64,000 nt of DNA from Isoetes taiwanensis (taxonomy: Eukaryota; Streptophyta; Lycopodiopsida; Isoetales; Isoetaceae), in NCBI GenBank assembly GCA_021234155.1, contig JAJEKV010000099.1:3505453-3569452 (forward strand). Direction: 5' to 3'. Below the pieces are notes generated by a model, which saw nothing but the letters and a program-made list of their open reading frames with translations, ran no database searches and was not told the origin of the DNA. Made by a program: the position numbers and the translations under genes. Shown here in pieces: positions 35,310 through 46,679 of this stretch; position 1 is the first letter of the stretch; each line of letters begins with the position of its first letter.

Positions 35310-36550
35310 TAATTACCCGTGATGCGTCAAGCGGAAATTGACAAACTCCTTGCTGCAGTTTGATCTATGAGGTCAAACATTCCGAATGGGTGAGCCCCCA
35401 TCGTCATTGCCCTTAAGCACAATGGTAAGATCAAGCGTGCTGTGTAGACTATCGGAAACTCAATCAGGCCACGGAGCGTGATCATTTTCCACTTCCCTTC
35501 ACAGACCAAGTTCTGGAAGAAGTGGCTGGACATGAGATGTACTCCTTTATGGATGGTTTCTCTGGCTACAATCAGATCTCCATCAAAGAATCTGATCAAC
35601 TCAAGACCACTTTCACCACCCCGTGGGGCACTTTTGCCTACAAGGTGGTTCCTTTTGGATTATCCAACTCTCCTTCAACATTTCAACGCATCATGCTCTC
35701 CGTTTTTCATGATTTCATGAAGGAAAATCCCTTCTTGCAAATTTTTCAAGATGACTTCTCGCCTCTGAGTTCCATGGCTGACCATTTGGATAAATTGGAA
35801 CTCGTCTTTCAGAAATGTGATGAGTCCGGCATTAGTCTCAATCCTGAGAAATGCACCTTTTGCGTCACTTCCGTGTTACGTTAGGCCATGTTGTCGACAA
35901 AGCGGGAATCACCACCGATCCCGCCAAAATCGGTTATTGTGTGCTAAGAGCTCAAGCACCGACCAATATCAAAGAGACACGCTCTTTCCTAGGAAAGGTC
36001 AATTATTACTCCACCTTCATACCGGGTGGCAGCCATTGCAGATCCCATTCATAAACTCACGGGTGATTTAATCCACGGGCTTGGAATTCCGGTGAAGCCG
36101 CTCCAACAATTTGAAGCTTTTTGCTTACTCGAGCACCGGTACTTGTTCCTCCTCAATGGGACAAGCCCTTTCACGCTCATGTCGATGTCCGGCGTTTGCT
36201 ATTGAGCTGTTCTTTCTCAAGAATATGATCGCATTAATCGATAAACCAAATCGCTATGCCGGCCGAAAACTCAATTCTAATTGGCGCCAACTATTACGCC
36301 ACGGGCGTGAAGCTTTGGGTCTCATTTTTACGTGTCCAACGCTTCCGTCATTACCTTTTGGGCAGTCAAATCAAGTTCTTTGTGGACCACCAAGCACTTC
36401 TCTATTTGATCAACAAATCCATCCCGCGAACGGGTCGCATTGCTCGTTGGGTCCTTCTTCTCCAAGAATTTGCTCCTTTTGAAATCGTTCCAAAGGGCTG
36501 GCAAATCTCATGTTGTTCGGATTATCTTTCACGCATCCACCGCGGATGAT
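35310..36550 (+). pseudogene. Reverse transcriptase and RNase H
   Basis: RT blocks: YSFMDGFSGYNQISI, TTPWGTFAYKVVPFGLSNSP, the catalytic FLQIFQDDFS and SGISLNPEKCTF. They continue in another frame as LGHVVDKAGITTDPAKI and TRSFLGKVNYYSTFIPGG. RNase H-like blocks follow (IKFFVDHQALLYLINK, RIARWVLLLQEF). At least four frame changes occur across the domain. Confidence 0.85.
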
Positions 36551-36779
36551 CCATAGCAAGGAGTCTCGGGCGCCTTCCACGATGCTCAACCTTTTTTTAG
36601 TCGCGGCAACACCACATTGGTTTCATGATTTTTCAGCGGTACCTCCTCACGGGTGCTCTTCCACCGAGAAGATGAGGCGCTCTCTCACCTTAGCGACAAT
36701 CCCGTCGCCATCAATTTCTCGAGAGGTCCGTGACTACACCATGGTTGCGGACATCTCTACAAAAAGGTAAGGACACCAT

Positions 36780-37950
36780 CCTTCGGCGTTGTGTTCTCCC
36801 TCATGAAGTTCCGGACATTGTTCGAGAAGCTCATCAAGGGCTCCGGTGGTGGTCATTTTCATGGTGACACCACGCCACGCAAAATTCTTCTTGCGGGTAT
36901 TATTGGCCCACGCTCTTCAAAGATGCTCGCCCACCAAGACGCGTGTGACGCTTACCCGGTGGTGGGATGCCCCACGGCGTGGCGGCTCTTCCCTTGACGG
37001 CCGCCACGCCACTTCCCTTGACAAATGGGGAATGGACTTTGTGGGACCTATAGACCCTCCCGGTGGCGGCACACTCGCGTGCCCGATACATCTCGGTTTC
37101 TCCGACCACTCGCCACCAAATGGGCGGAAGCTTGTGCACTTCGGACAACACTGCTGCAAGCACCCCGGAGTCCTCTATCAACAAATCATCACGCGATTGC
37201 GCCCACGCGGGCTGGGTGGGTGATCGTGGTGTTCATTTCATCAATCATACTATCAAAGAGTCGGCGGATTATCTCTTGATACATCATCACAAGAGCACAC
37301 CTTACTATCCTCAAGGCAATGGGTTGGCGAAAGCACCAACAAAACTCGGTCACCATTCTCAAGAAAATTTGTGGCGCTTCCCCGCTTGCAGATTGGCGGG
37401 ACAAAACTTCCCTCTGATTCTTTGGGCCTACAATACTTGTTTCAAGATTACTCACGGGTCACCTCCTTTTAAATTGGTTTATGGTCAGGAAGCTCTCATG
37501 CCCTTTGAATTCATTCTTCCAACACTCGGTTTCAAGCGGCTCTTGCTCATAATCCACCGGTTTGCTCTCAAAGAACGGGTCTATCAATTAGAACAGTTGG
37601 ATGAACCCGAGGGATGCTTATATTCGTGTTCTTCATGGACAATGATTTGCAAAAATCTTTACATGACAAACGTTTGAAGACAAAAACATTCAAACAAGGA
37701 GATTTGGTTCTTCTTTATGATTCGGTACAAAATTTTTCGGGTAAACTCAAGTTTAGTTGGCTTGGCCCTTATCAAATTGTTCAAGTGGTTAGACCAAGTG
37801 TTTTCCACCTCGCTGAATTAGATGGCACTCCATTACCTACATTAGTTAATGGTTTTCGATCTCTCAAAGCATTTCAGCACACCGCAGAAAGTGAACATCC
37901 CAACACGAGCAGGTTCGAATCAAACACCACGAAAAGTGACTAGAAAGGCG
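36780..37950 (+). pseudogene. Integrase
   Basis: The core begins DKWGMDFVGPIDPPGG near 37020. The region continues with HHKSTPYYPQGNGLAKA near 37285-37340, NFPLILWAYNTCFKITHGSP, and a C-terminal strand domain (FKQGDLVLLYDSV, KFSWLGPYQIVQV) ending near 37880. Frames change several times. No chromodomain is seen. Confidence 0.8.
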
Positions 37951-40900
37951 GTAGATTATATTATAGTGGAGAATTTTTACAAAATGTGGGCGCAGCCCGC
38001 TATTTCCGCTATGGGGCACTGCCCTATATACAAAAACGGGCTCAGAGCCCTATCTACTAAGTCCTAAGAGGTAAAACCCTCTACTCAGGGTTCGGAAAGG
38101 TGATGCGGAGGAGATGGTAGAGGTTACGCTCCGGATCGGCGAAGGTGCAGAACCACCTCCATCCGTTGGTCTGGGTCGGGATGTTCAGCCATCCCGGCAC
38201 ACCAGCCGTCCATCGCGAATGCCACGGTTGTGGCGGCGCCCAGAGATCGAGCAGTTCATCTTACAAGTGATCCACTCGGCGGTTAAATCGGCATGGTGCA
38301 ATCTTCGTTCAAACCAGCGGCAGCCATTGGCGCCATCGGATGCCTTCGTTTCTCGGTTCGTCTTTATATAGCCAGGCGAGGACCTCCTTGTCGGCGTGGA
38401 CCAATCACACAAATCGCGTAGCGTGGTTTGCAATGCAAGGCTGTTTCTAAAAGGAGAATCTGTTCTCCCCGCATATCTAGCAATGGTACCTTCCGACACA
38501 TTCCTTTTAATGATATCCCACTTCGAGTTACCCGGCATTGAATGCCATTCCTTCTTTCCACGCCCGTCCGAACATTAATGGGTGTCCTTTGCCATCTGTC
38601 ACATCCGATCTTTCTTTTCACGTCTCATCCTCACCGTCCATTGCTTCTCCCTTACGTTTTTGGGGACTTAGCCAAATTTTTGCCTCTCAATCCCCTTCTT
38701 CGCATCTCTTGACACTGGCATCATCAGCGGTTCTTTTTGCACCCTTCATACCTCTTCACCTCCGGTTATGCGCCCTAAAACAAACCTTTTCGTTCCTCTG
38801 CGCCTTCATCCTCGTGCTCGACTTTTCGTCTTCCGCCTTTGGCATCTCTCTTCGTTACGCAAATCATTCTCATGGCTGCCCCAAGATTTTCTACACTTCA
38901 AACTCTTTGCTCCCAAGGATCCGGCCCTTTTTGCATCTCAGTATCCTTCTTAGCGCCCACTTTCCGCTTGAAGCCCTTGTTGGCCCCAATAAAGATGTCA
39001 TTTGAGCGACACCAGCTTTTTCTGAATTTTCTCAAATGGAACTTCGGCTCCAAATCCTGCCCGATTCGCGGCGGTTCATCGCCAATATTGTTAACGGCCA
39101 TGAGGATACACCACTGTGGTCGATGGCACCACTATTTCATTGACTCAACACTTGATTTCTGAGGTATTTCATATTCCCTTGCACACTCCTTGTGTATCAT
39201 GGTCTGCTATCACGGGATATTGATGTCCGCGAGTTTGGTGCACACCTTATCACGCCAATGTCCATCGTCGACCAATATCGACAAGCCTCATGAGACCTTT
39301 GTAAAATTTTTGTGGCCAAATTCCTTGGGTATTCTATCAAGAACACCCATATCAATAAACCTTTCTATAACCTGGTCCTTCTTGCTACACACTCCAAGCA
39401 CCACATAGATTGGCCCCAAATGATGTTCTATCGTCTTCTCCAAGAAATGGACGCCCAGCCGGTACCACTTCCATTTCACGAAGTTTTACGTGGGAGGGCA
39501 CTTTCAAGCCCTCATCCGTCATTACTTCCCCCACACCACCAAATTCTCATACTTCCACTCAGCGCTCCCTTCCAGTCAATCACCAAGTTGGCACATCACG
39601 CCCATCTTCCCCTGGTCATGACCACAGTCACACTCATGTCACTGTCTCTTCCTCCGCTACACCATCCACTTCACACCATTTTTCACAAACCTCCCACACC
39701 GGGCAACAGCCAATTCCACCACCACAACACCCTCGTCGGTTGTTGTATCGATGTCGGCAGGATGCTCAGGCTGCTGCACTTAAGATTCTGAGGAATCCCA
39801 AAGCGGCTCTTATGGCGGGGTTCCAGCGGGCACTAGAGGCCTCCGATGCGGTACACCAAGACCTTCAGCCGCAACTGCCCAAGTTGCAACTTTGGAGGCA
39901 AACTTCAAGACAAGCATGAAGCTCTCTTACGGGCTCATGCGGATCTCAAAAGTACACAAGCTCAAGTCAGCCAACTTCGCCGGTCAGTGAGCTCGGCTCG
40001 GTCAGTGGAGACTCTATTGGAGCACAACAAGTCCAAAGGCTGCTCTCACGAGTACCAAGGATGAAGATATTGCTAAACTCAATGCCTTGTACCGGGCGTG
40101 TGAAAACTTCGCACTCAAGTTCAAAATCTTTCAGCCCAAGATGCTCAAGTTGCCTCCTTTGACGGCTCGGCTTTTCTACGGACCTCTCGGATCACCTCTC
40201 TTCAAGATCAAACTACGAGGTGCGAGAAGCGAAAAATACTTCGATGGCGGAGATTGCGGGTGCCGTCTCAATACAGGGAAATCTTCCTCCCGGGTCAATC
40301 CTTCTCGAAGCGGGTCCGTGACCCGATCCGCCTCCTACTTGAAAAGGAAAATAGGATCCGTGATCTCGAACAACGGCTGCGGCAAGCTATTGATCTGGCG
40401 ATGAGGCTCAAACCAAACTTTGGACTTCAATTCTTCCACAGAATGCCGGTGGACTTCCCGGCTCCCTCCACGCTATCATGATTATGTGGTTGCTCGGCGC
40501 CACCTCTTCCTTTCAAAGTGGCGCTTGAACATGTGATGGCCTGTGGATGTCCCAAGCGGCGATGCTGATTTTTCTCGGTTGGCGAACTCTCCATTGAAGA
40601 CAAAGGGTTGTGTTGTGCCCTTGTTGTCTTTGATCTCATACTTTGTGCGATCCGACTTTCTCACTTTCAGCGTGGTTCAGCCCATGGCTTATATTTTCAT
40701 GATTTCTATCCGGGTGATACAGGGAAAATTTTGGCAATGGGCCCGCCCGGTTGTTCGAGGTGACCCCATCTGCGCCAATGGGTGCCTGGGGATAACAATC
40801 CATATCTTGCGGATCTGCTTTCGGACCAAAACTTTTCATCGAGTACATGCACGAGCTTGCCAATCATTTATCTCTAAATGGGCGAGCGGCTACAACAAAT

Positions 40901-41804
40901 AAGGAAGTATCTAGGACATCCAGAAGATCTTCCCTATGCACAAGTCTATATCAAACACCTCGCTGGTTACAATCGATTCATGTGCTCTGTTGGATAGCAA
41001 GGCGGTCCCCACAGGATGGGATAGCCCTCTGTCAACTCTCGACTCTCTGCTTCTCTTTGGGATCGGTGTCGGGCACTTGATCCGGATCTTGTCGATCAAT
41101 TGGGGAGGCGCTTTGAAGAACCCCGCCCACGGGCATGGTTCCTTCTCCCTATGCTTCCACGGGTGTACCTCCACGCCCCGGGTTCGACTTCGATTGGCGC
41201 CTTCCTTTTGGACCAAGGTCATGGATGGTCATGCGGGCTGGACACCACCTCGGATCTCGGCCGGATCTCGGTGGGATCCGCGTTTTGTTCGCCGATCACA
41301 TTGGGAAGAAGGTGCTACTACGGACAACACCACAAATTGGATCTACATTGCTAATGGCGTGGTTGGCGGCCGCGGATCGGATGCTTCATGGTCTCAACAC
41401 CTTCTTGAGAGCCTCCACCTCACGATCCTTACGTCCATCTTCAAGCGGGGATTTTTCGCTGCCCTCAAATGCATTTTGCTCGGCTCCTTAAATCGGCGGC
41501 GTCCCATTTTTTCCTTTGCAATCCAAATGCGGCGTTAGTGCTTTTGGCCTTGACCTGTCTCCTCATGGAGTGTCGATTACATTTCTTCTTGAGGCACGCC
41601 GCACTTGAAGACATGGTGCGCTCTCGTTTTCTTATTGATGCTGATCACGCCCTTGGCCAAGACACACCTCAAGCTCTTCAATCGCCAAGATCTCATCGGC
41701 CCGGTACCATAATGGGGCCGTCCCTCCGAAGTGAGGATCACTTTTCAGCCTGATGGCTTCAGCCCTCCGGCGCTTCCTCCTTTTCTTCACTCGAGGTGTC
41801 GTTT
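37950..41804 (+). pseudogene. Extra 3' region after integrase with proline-rich and coiled-coil frames
   Basis: About 3.9 kb separate the integrase from the right LTR. A Ser/Thr/Pro/His-rich stretch (39410-39730) is followed by helix-forming pieces (LRAHADLKSTQAQVSQLRRS near 39925-39985; LLEKENRIRDLEQRLRQA near 40335-40395). More broken frames run to 41750. Position and length fit the extra 3' ORF known in some Tat/Athila and env-like plant Gypsy elements. No transmembrane or envelope signature is visible. Confidence 0.5.
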
Positions 41805-41815
41805 GGTGGGGGGAG
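41805..41815 (+). promoter_or_regulatory. Polypurine tract
   Basis: A G-rich tract, ggtggggggag, directly precedes the TGTTA start of the right LTR, the position of the plus-strand primer in LTR retrotransposons. Confidence 0.8.
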
Positions 41816-42389
41816 TGTTAATCTGTGCCTCTGGTGCGGGACTATTCATCATCGTCGACCGAGGTCAAGCTCAAAGATCCTCGATCAACCACGGGTCGGA
41901 CATCCAAGCCTCCCGAGAAGACTAAGCGAGCCCACCTTGATCAAAGCCTTTGGCGGTCAACAAGCGCCGCTCGGACAAGTGGCGGCCGTCACCGCCCGCG
42001 TCGGCGTCGGCGTGATTCTAGGCACTTCAAGAGGCACCGCCAACATTCCTGCAAATCAGGCCTCCTTCGAGAGTCGGCAGAGATCGGTCGGAGTGTCTAT
42101 ATTGGGCCCAAGGCCATTGTACTATATATATGAGTAGAGTTAGCTCATAAGTTTTTAGATGAGTTTTGAGTCTTGTCTCCTTTCAGTTTTCTCTCTATTG
42201 CGAGAGCTCATGTATTTTCATCATTGATATCAAGGAAGCTTATCATCTTTCTTTCATTTGTTCTGTTCTCTTCTTTTTCTTCTCTTTCAGCAAATCCCGC
42301 GTGACATAGTCCCCCGGACTCTCCTGTTAGATCCACGGGTCCTCACAGAGGGCTGTCTTCCAGGAGTTCCCGAACCCAGACCCCAAACA
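41816..42389 (+). repeat. Right LTR
   Basis: Begins TGTTAATCTGTGCC and ends CCCCAAACA, followed by the GTGCA duplication. It contains an AT-rich tactatatatatgag box at about 42119 and downstream T/C-rich sequence, shared with the left LTR and probably its promoter. Confidence 0.9.
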
Positions 42390-42438
42390 GTGCAAATGTG
42401 CTTCTTGTGCATAAAATATATTCAAGTCTCCATAACAA

Positions 42439-42497
42439 CTAGTTATGGTGCCCGGCGTTGCCGGGCTTAATAACAATGAAGAGGTGGTTGTTTCTAA
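42439..42497 (-). other. Helitron 3' end facing left
   Basis: The plus strand reads ctagttatggtgcccggc-gtt-gccgggc, preceded by a. On the minus strand this is hairpin, ACCATAACTAG, then T. It shares the gaaacaaccacctcttca word with the end at 31278. Confidence 0.85.
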
Positions 42498-42697
42498 GAT
42501 TCATTGATAAAGGCCAAAAACCATTTGTAGGAGGAAATGTAAATTGGCTCAGGAATAGAGATTCAGTTATGAAAACTAAATTGAAACCAAGTGTCTCGTG
42601 GTTCAAAGATGGTGAGCACGAAGTCGTTTTGGGTTTTGTTAATCTGCTTCATGATACATTAAAAAGGAACTATGAAACTTTGAGTTTAGAACAGTAA
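42470..42697 (+). pseudogene. Exon-like fragment, probably captured
   Basis: The plus-strand frame reads KGQKPFVGGNVNWLRNRDSV, then SWFKDGEHEVVLGFVNLLHD, to a stop at 42695. It has protein-like composition but no recognised family. It lies between two Helitron ends of the same orientation, so capture is likely. Confidence 0.4.
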
Positions 42698-42794
42698 TAT
42701 CTAACATGAAAAGTTATAACTCTTGGCTCCGTTAATTGATGAGTAGAATTAGTTATACTTGTGAACATGAACATGCCTATATATTTATGAGGTA

Positions 42795-42827
42795 CTAGTA
42801 ATGGTGCCCAGCGTTGCTGGGCATAAG
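42795..42827 (-). other. Helitron 3' end facing left (second)
   Basis: ctagtaatggtgcccagc-gtt-gctgggc, preceded by a. The hairpin is perfect. The 5' end of this element was not found. Confidence 0.85.
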
Positions 42828-43079
42828 GTGACAATGTGTGAATGATAAACTGGAGTCATAATTTTAAACCATATCAGAGATGATATGTGCATAGATTGGA
42901 AGATATTAAGGTTCAAAAACATGTTTGTAGGTAAGGTGTAAAACTATAGAACCTGCCCATTTCTTGTGACATTGCAATTTGATAAACAATGAATACATCA
43001 TAGTACTTATTAGAGCACGTAGTGGCAATAGGCAAATTTTCAAAAATAACTGAAATAAATATGCATGGTTTGCTTGAGT

Positions 43080-43400
43080 CCCCCCCTCCCTCCCCCTCCC
43101 CCTCTCCATGTCCATGTTCCCTCCTTCTCTGCCTCCCTCCTTCCCTATGATACTGCAAAGTATGTGTGCATGTTATATGTCTAGTTTCTTTCTTTTGCTT
43201 GATGCTCTTTGAGGAGGCATATATTGATTGTGTGTCTATGTTTTTTTTCTTTTCCTTGCTTGATGCTCTAGGTATAAGTATGTTGTCTTATTGACACCTA
43301 GGATGTTGTAAGATGCAGTGCCCTTGCTTGATGCTCCAAGAATAGCTATATTGTCTTAAAGTTGAAGTTACCCCTAGGATGTTATGTTCTAGATAAAGTA
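43080..43400. repeat. C/T-rich microsatellite and short tandem repeats
   Basis: A ccctcc-type run spans 43081-43146. Three diverged units carrying ccttgcttgatgctc, tatgttgtctta and cctaggatgttgt follow at about 43195-43390. Confidence 0.75.
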
Positions 43401-43849
43401 GTGAGGATTTTATATGTTGTTCAATGGAAGGTATTCATTCAACACAAAAAGTATGATTTGTTATGTTATAAGACAACTTAAATATCCTAAACTGAATGCT
43501 TTTTGGCTAGCCTTAGCTAGATCTCAGGAGACTTACATCTCCAAGCAAAGATTGATTATTTCTCAATGCTGGCCATAGTGGTTAGCCCACCAACCCAACA
43601 ATTTACCTATGTAGTATTTGCAAGATATGTATTAGGGTCCATAGTTCCCCTCTAGTGATAACTGTGCGTGCAAGTGGAAGGGATGAGCTTTAGACTGAAA
43701 GTAGATGGTACCTTGGAGCACCAGAACATTAGAACCAAAGAGGATTTGGTACGCTAAGTTGGCGCAATTCTAAGGATGTCAAGCCGCTTGCTAGTGTAGT
43801 TATAACTGGTAAAGGTTGTGAAGAAAAATTTGCAGTGTACACTCCGCTG

Positions 43850-46600
43850 ATGTTATAGTTGTAAGCATGCAGAAGGGCAGTGTTTGATCTTCAAAAAGTA
43901 ACGTTGTTGATTGAGCTTGCAAAGCTTCTGCACTAAACGTAGCTCACGATGCAAGGCTCTATATTTAAAGATAGCATCCAGAGCAAATTCAAGTCTACTG
44001 CCTTTGGAACATTTAACGAACCTGATTTCTGATGCTCCTAATTTTCGCATTTTGTCTTTGATTTGTAGATCTACTCTTCAGAAAGAATTGGATTATGTAG
44101 TCTTCAAATATTGAAATGCAGTATATAATCATGTGATGTGAAATAGACTGCCATATCCAAAAACATCCTTTTGCCATGATCTGCTCCAAACATATACAAC
44201 CACAACACTGTAGACACAGATCCTTCGATAGAGCTCTTCACAAATGTAATCTTCACATGCCTATCCATCCCTTCTCTAGGTCTAACCATAACCATTGTAT
44301 CTGCACGGCTTCGCCATCGTCAATGTGGCATCAATGCTGCCGCAAAATCCTTCCCAAAGACACACCCTAACACCTTCTAATGCTGACAATACCTTCTAAT
44401 GCTGTATGAATTTGCCCCCATGGTTTCCTTGATAAGTTGATAATTGGCCTTGTCCGCAACTGCCCACAGTACTCTATTGGAGCAAGCAAACTTTGTGCCA
44501 GAGAAGGATGGAAGTTGTGGATCAATGCATGATACTTCCAAGCAGTTTGAATCCAATACGATCCCATGTACTGGCCTCACTCTTGTAGTTCCGCATATCC
44601 TGCTGTGTACTTGTAAAGGAACCATAATTGAACAACTCCTCAGATAGCAAATATTTCTAGAAAGTCCTAGTTTTCTTAATATAGATAGTCTCGGATAAAT
44701 AGATACATTGGAAATCAGTTTAAGTCAAATTTCCAAGATATTTAAGCACGACAACAAAGTACTTATAATCCATCTGCTCTGTAACCAGAGCAGGGGATGC
44801 AAATGAATAACACATTATCTTCTTAAACTCAATCTATCATTCCACAAACAATCCGCGTATTTCATTTCCAATGGCAGAAACACGCAGAAAGATTAGACCA
44901 GTTTACCTAATATACTTACATCACCCTAGACTGATCGAATCCAATCCCATCCCATGTACTGGCCTTGCTCTTGTAGTTCTGCATTCTCTGCCTTGTATTT
45001 GTAATGGAACCATACTAAACATCTCTTCAAAAGTCGTAGGATCATTGATAGGATCATTGGTACCTGGGAATGAAGAGTTTGCACAACCATATTGACAACA
45101 TAAAGCTCTGTGTACCTTGAAGTTACAGAGCAGATTGAGTAGGAGTAAAAGCTTAAATCTTGAGAGTACCACGCAAAGCACAACAGAGTCAAGTCTGGTC
45201 GTTGCTTTCTTCACATTCACAGATTCATGCTCTGCACCTTCAGCACCACAGTTGGCAAATAGAATAAAAAATTAACCCAAGGAATTCATGTCTCGAATTT
45301 GGCCACAACGCCTGCAAATCAAACGGATTTTGATCACCTCGCATTCACAAGACAACTGCTGATACTAATTATTTTGGCGATGATTCATCATTGAAAAGTA
45401 AAGAAAGAAATCGAAATCCCTTAAGACAGAACACCAAAATCATTATCTGGAGAGCCCCAGCCCATATGAGCAATGCCGTTCCACAAAGTCTGCTTCATGT
45501 GTGGATGGAGTGCAGCGGGCGCCATAGCCGCCTTGCGAAGCCCTAAAAATGTTGTGACGTGGCATCATCTTCCCCATCGGTTTGGTCGAATCATGGCCAT
45601 TAAAATTAGGGCGTGGTTCAAGACACACACCATAACATTATAATATAAAATATAGATAGTCTCGGATAAATAGATACATTGGAAATCAGTTTAAGTCAAA
45701 TTTCCAAGATATTTAAGCACGACAACAAAGTACTTATAATCCATCTGCTCTGTAACCAGAGCAGGGGATGCAAATGAATAACACATTATCTTCTTAAACT
45801 CAATCTATCATTCCACAAACAATCCGCGTATTTCATTTCCAATGGCAGAAGCACGCAGAAAGATTAGACCAGTTTACCTAATATACTTACATCACCCTAG
45901 ACTGATCGAATCCAATCCCATCCCATGTACTGGCCTTGCTCTTGTAGTTCTGCATTCTCTGCCTTGTATTTGTAATGGAACCATACTAAACATCTCTTCA
46001 AAAGTCGTAGGATCATTGATAGGATCATTGGTACCTGGGAATGAAGAGTTTGCACAACCATATTGACAACATAAAGCTCTGTGTACCTTGAAGTTACAGA
46101 GCAGATTGAGTAGGAGTAAAAGCTTAAATCTTGAGAGTACCACGCAAAGCACAACAGAGTCAAGTCTGGCCGTTGCTTTCTTCACATTCACAGATTCATG
46201 CTCTGCACCTTCAGCACCACAGTTGGCAAATAGAATAAAAAATTAACCCAAGGAATTCATGTCTCGAATTTGGCCACAACGCCTGCAAATCAAACGGATT
46301 CTGATCACCTCGCATTCACAAGACAACTGCTGATACTAATTATTTTGGCGATGATTCATCATTGAAAAGTAAAGAAAGAAATCGAAATCCCTTAAGACAG
46401 AACACCAAAATCATTATCTGGAGAGCCCCAGCCCATATGAGCAATGCCGTTCCACAAAGTCTGCTTCATGTGTGGATGGAGTGCAGCAGGCGCCATAGCC
46501 GCCTTGCGAAGCCCTAAAAATGTTGTGACGTGGCATCATCTTCCCCATCGGTTTGGTCGAATCATGGCCATTAAAATTAGGGCGTGGTTCAAGACACACA
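43850..46600 (-). pseudogene. Gene-like minus-strand fragments with an internal tandem duplication
   Basis: Minus-strand stretches look coding: MAMIRPNRWGRWCHVTTFLG (from 46565 and again 45594), TNDPINDPTTFEEMFSMVPL (in both duplicate units), a related MVPLQVHSRICGTTRVRPVH near 44625, and KMRKLGASEIRFVKCSKGSR near 44050. The repeated MVPLQ...ARPVHG exon suggests an older duplication in addition to the 971-bp one. No family is recognised. Splice borders are plausible but not resolved. It may be a decayed host gene or sequence carried by the Helitron ending at 42795. Confidence 0.35.
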
Positions 46601-46606
46601 CCATCT
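44685..46606. repeat. 971-bp tandem duplication, two nearly identical units
   Basis: From atagatagtctcggataaat, unit 1 (about 44685-45655) repeats as unit 2 (about 45656-46606) with only a handful of substitutions (for example acacgcag/gcacgcag and gcagcgggc/gcagcaggc). It arose recently; the low divergence contrasts with the surrounding decayed DNA. Confidence 0.93.
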
Positions 46607-46650
46607 ATATATCTATATCTATCTATCTATCTATATATCTATCTATACAA
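46604..46650. repeat. TATC/TA microsatellite
   Basis: ctatatatctatatctatctatctatctatatatctatc, at the right edge of the second duplicate unit. Confidence 0.95.
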
Positions 46651-46679
46651 GTCTTTGTACTTTGTAGGGCCTATACGAG

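Larger units (their letters stand above)
31399..42389 (+). mobile_element. Ty3/Gypsy LTR retrotransposon, Tat/Athila-like, degraded
   Basis: LTRs lie at 31399-31976 and 41816-42389, flanked by GTGCA (31394-31398 and 42390-42394). Domain order is gag zinc knuckle, protease, RT, RNase H, integrase, then a long extra 3' region, as in Gypsy. The RT word FQDDFS resembles the MDDFS of the Tat/Athila branch. Nearly every domain is split by small indels, so no complete protein can be made. It sits between two tail-to-tail Helitron ends. No tRNA-like primer site starting TGG is seen after the left LTR. Confidence 0.9.

Noticed and set aside
31399-42389. Chromodomain or envelope protein in the Gypsy element
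   Set aside because: No chromodomain motif follows integrase, and no signal peptide or transmembrane segment is evident in the 3' region.
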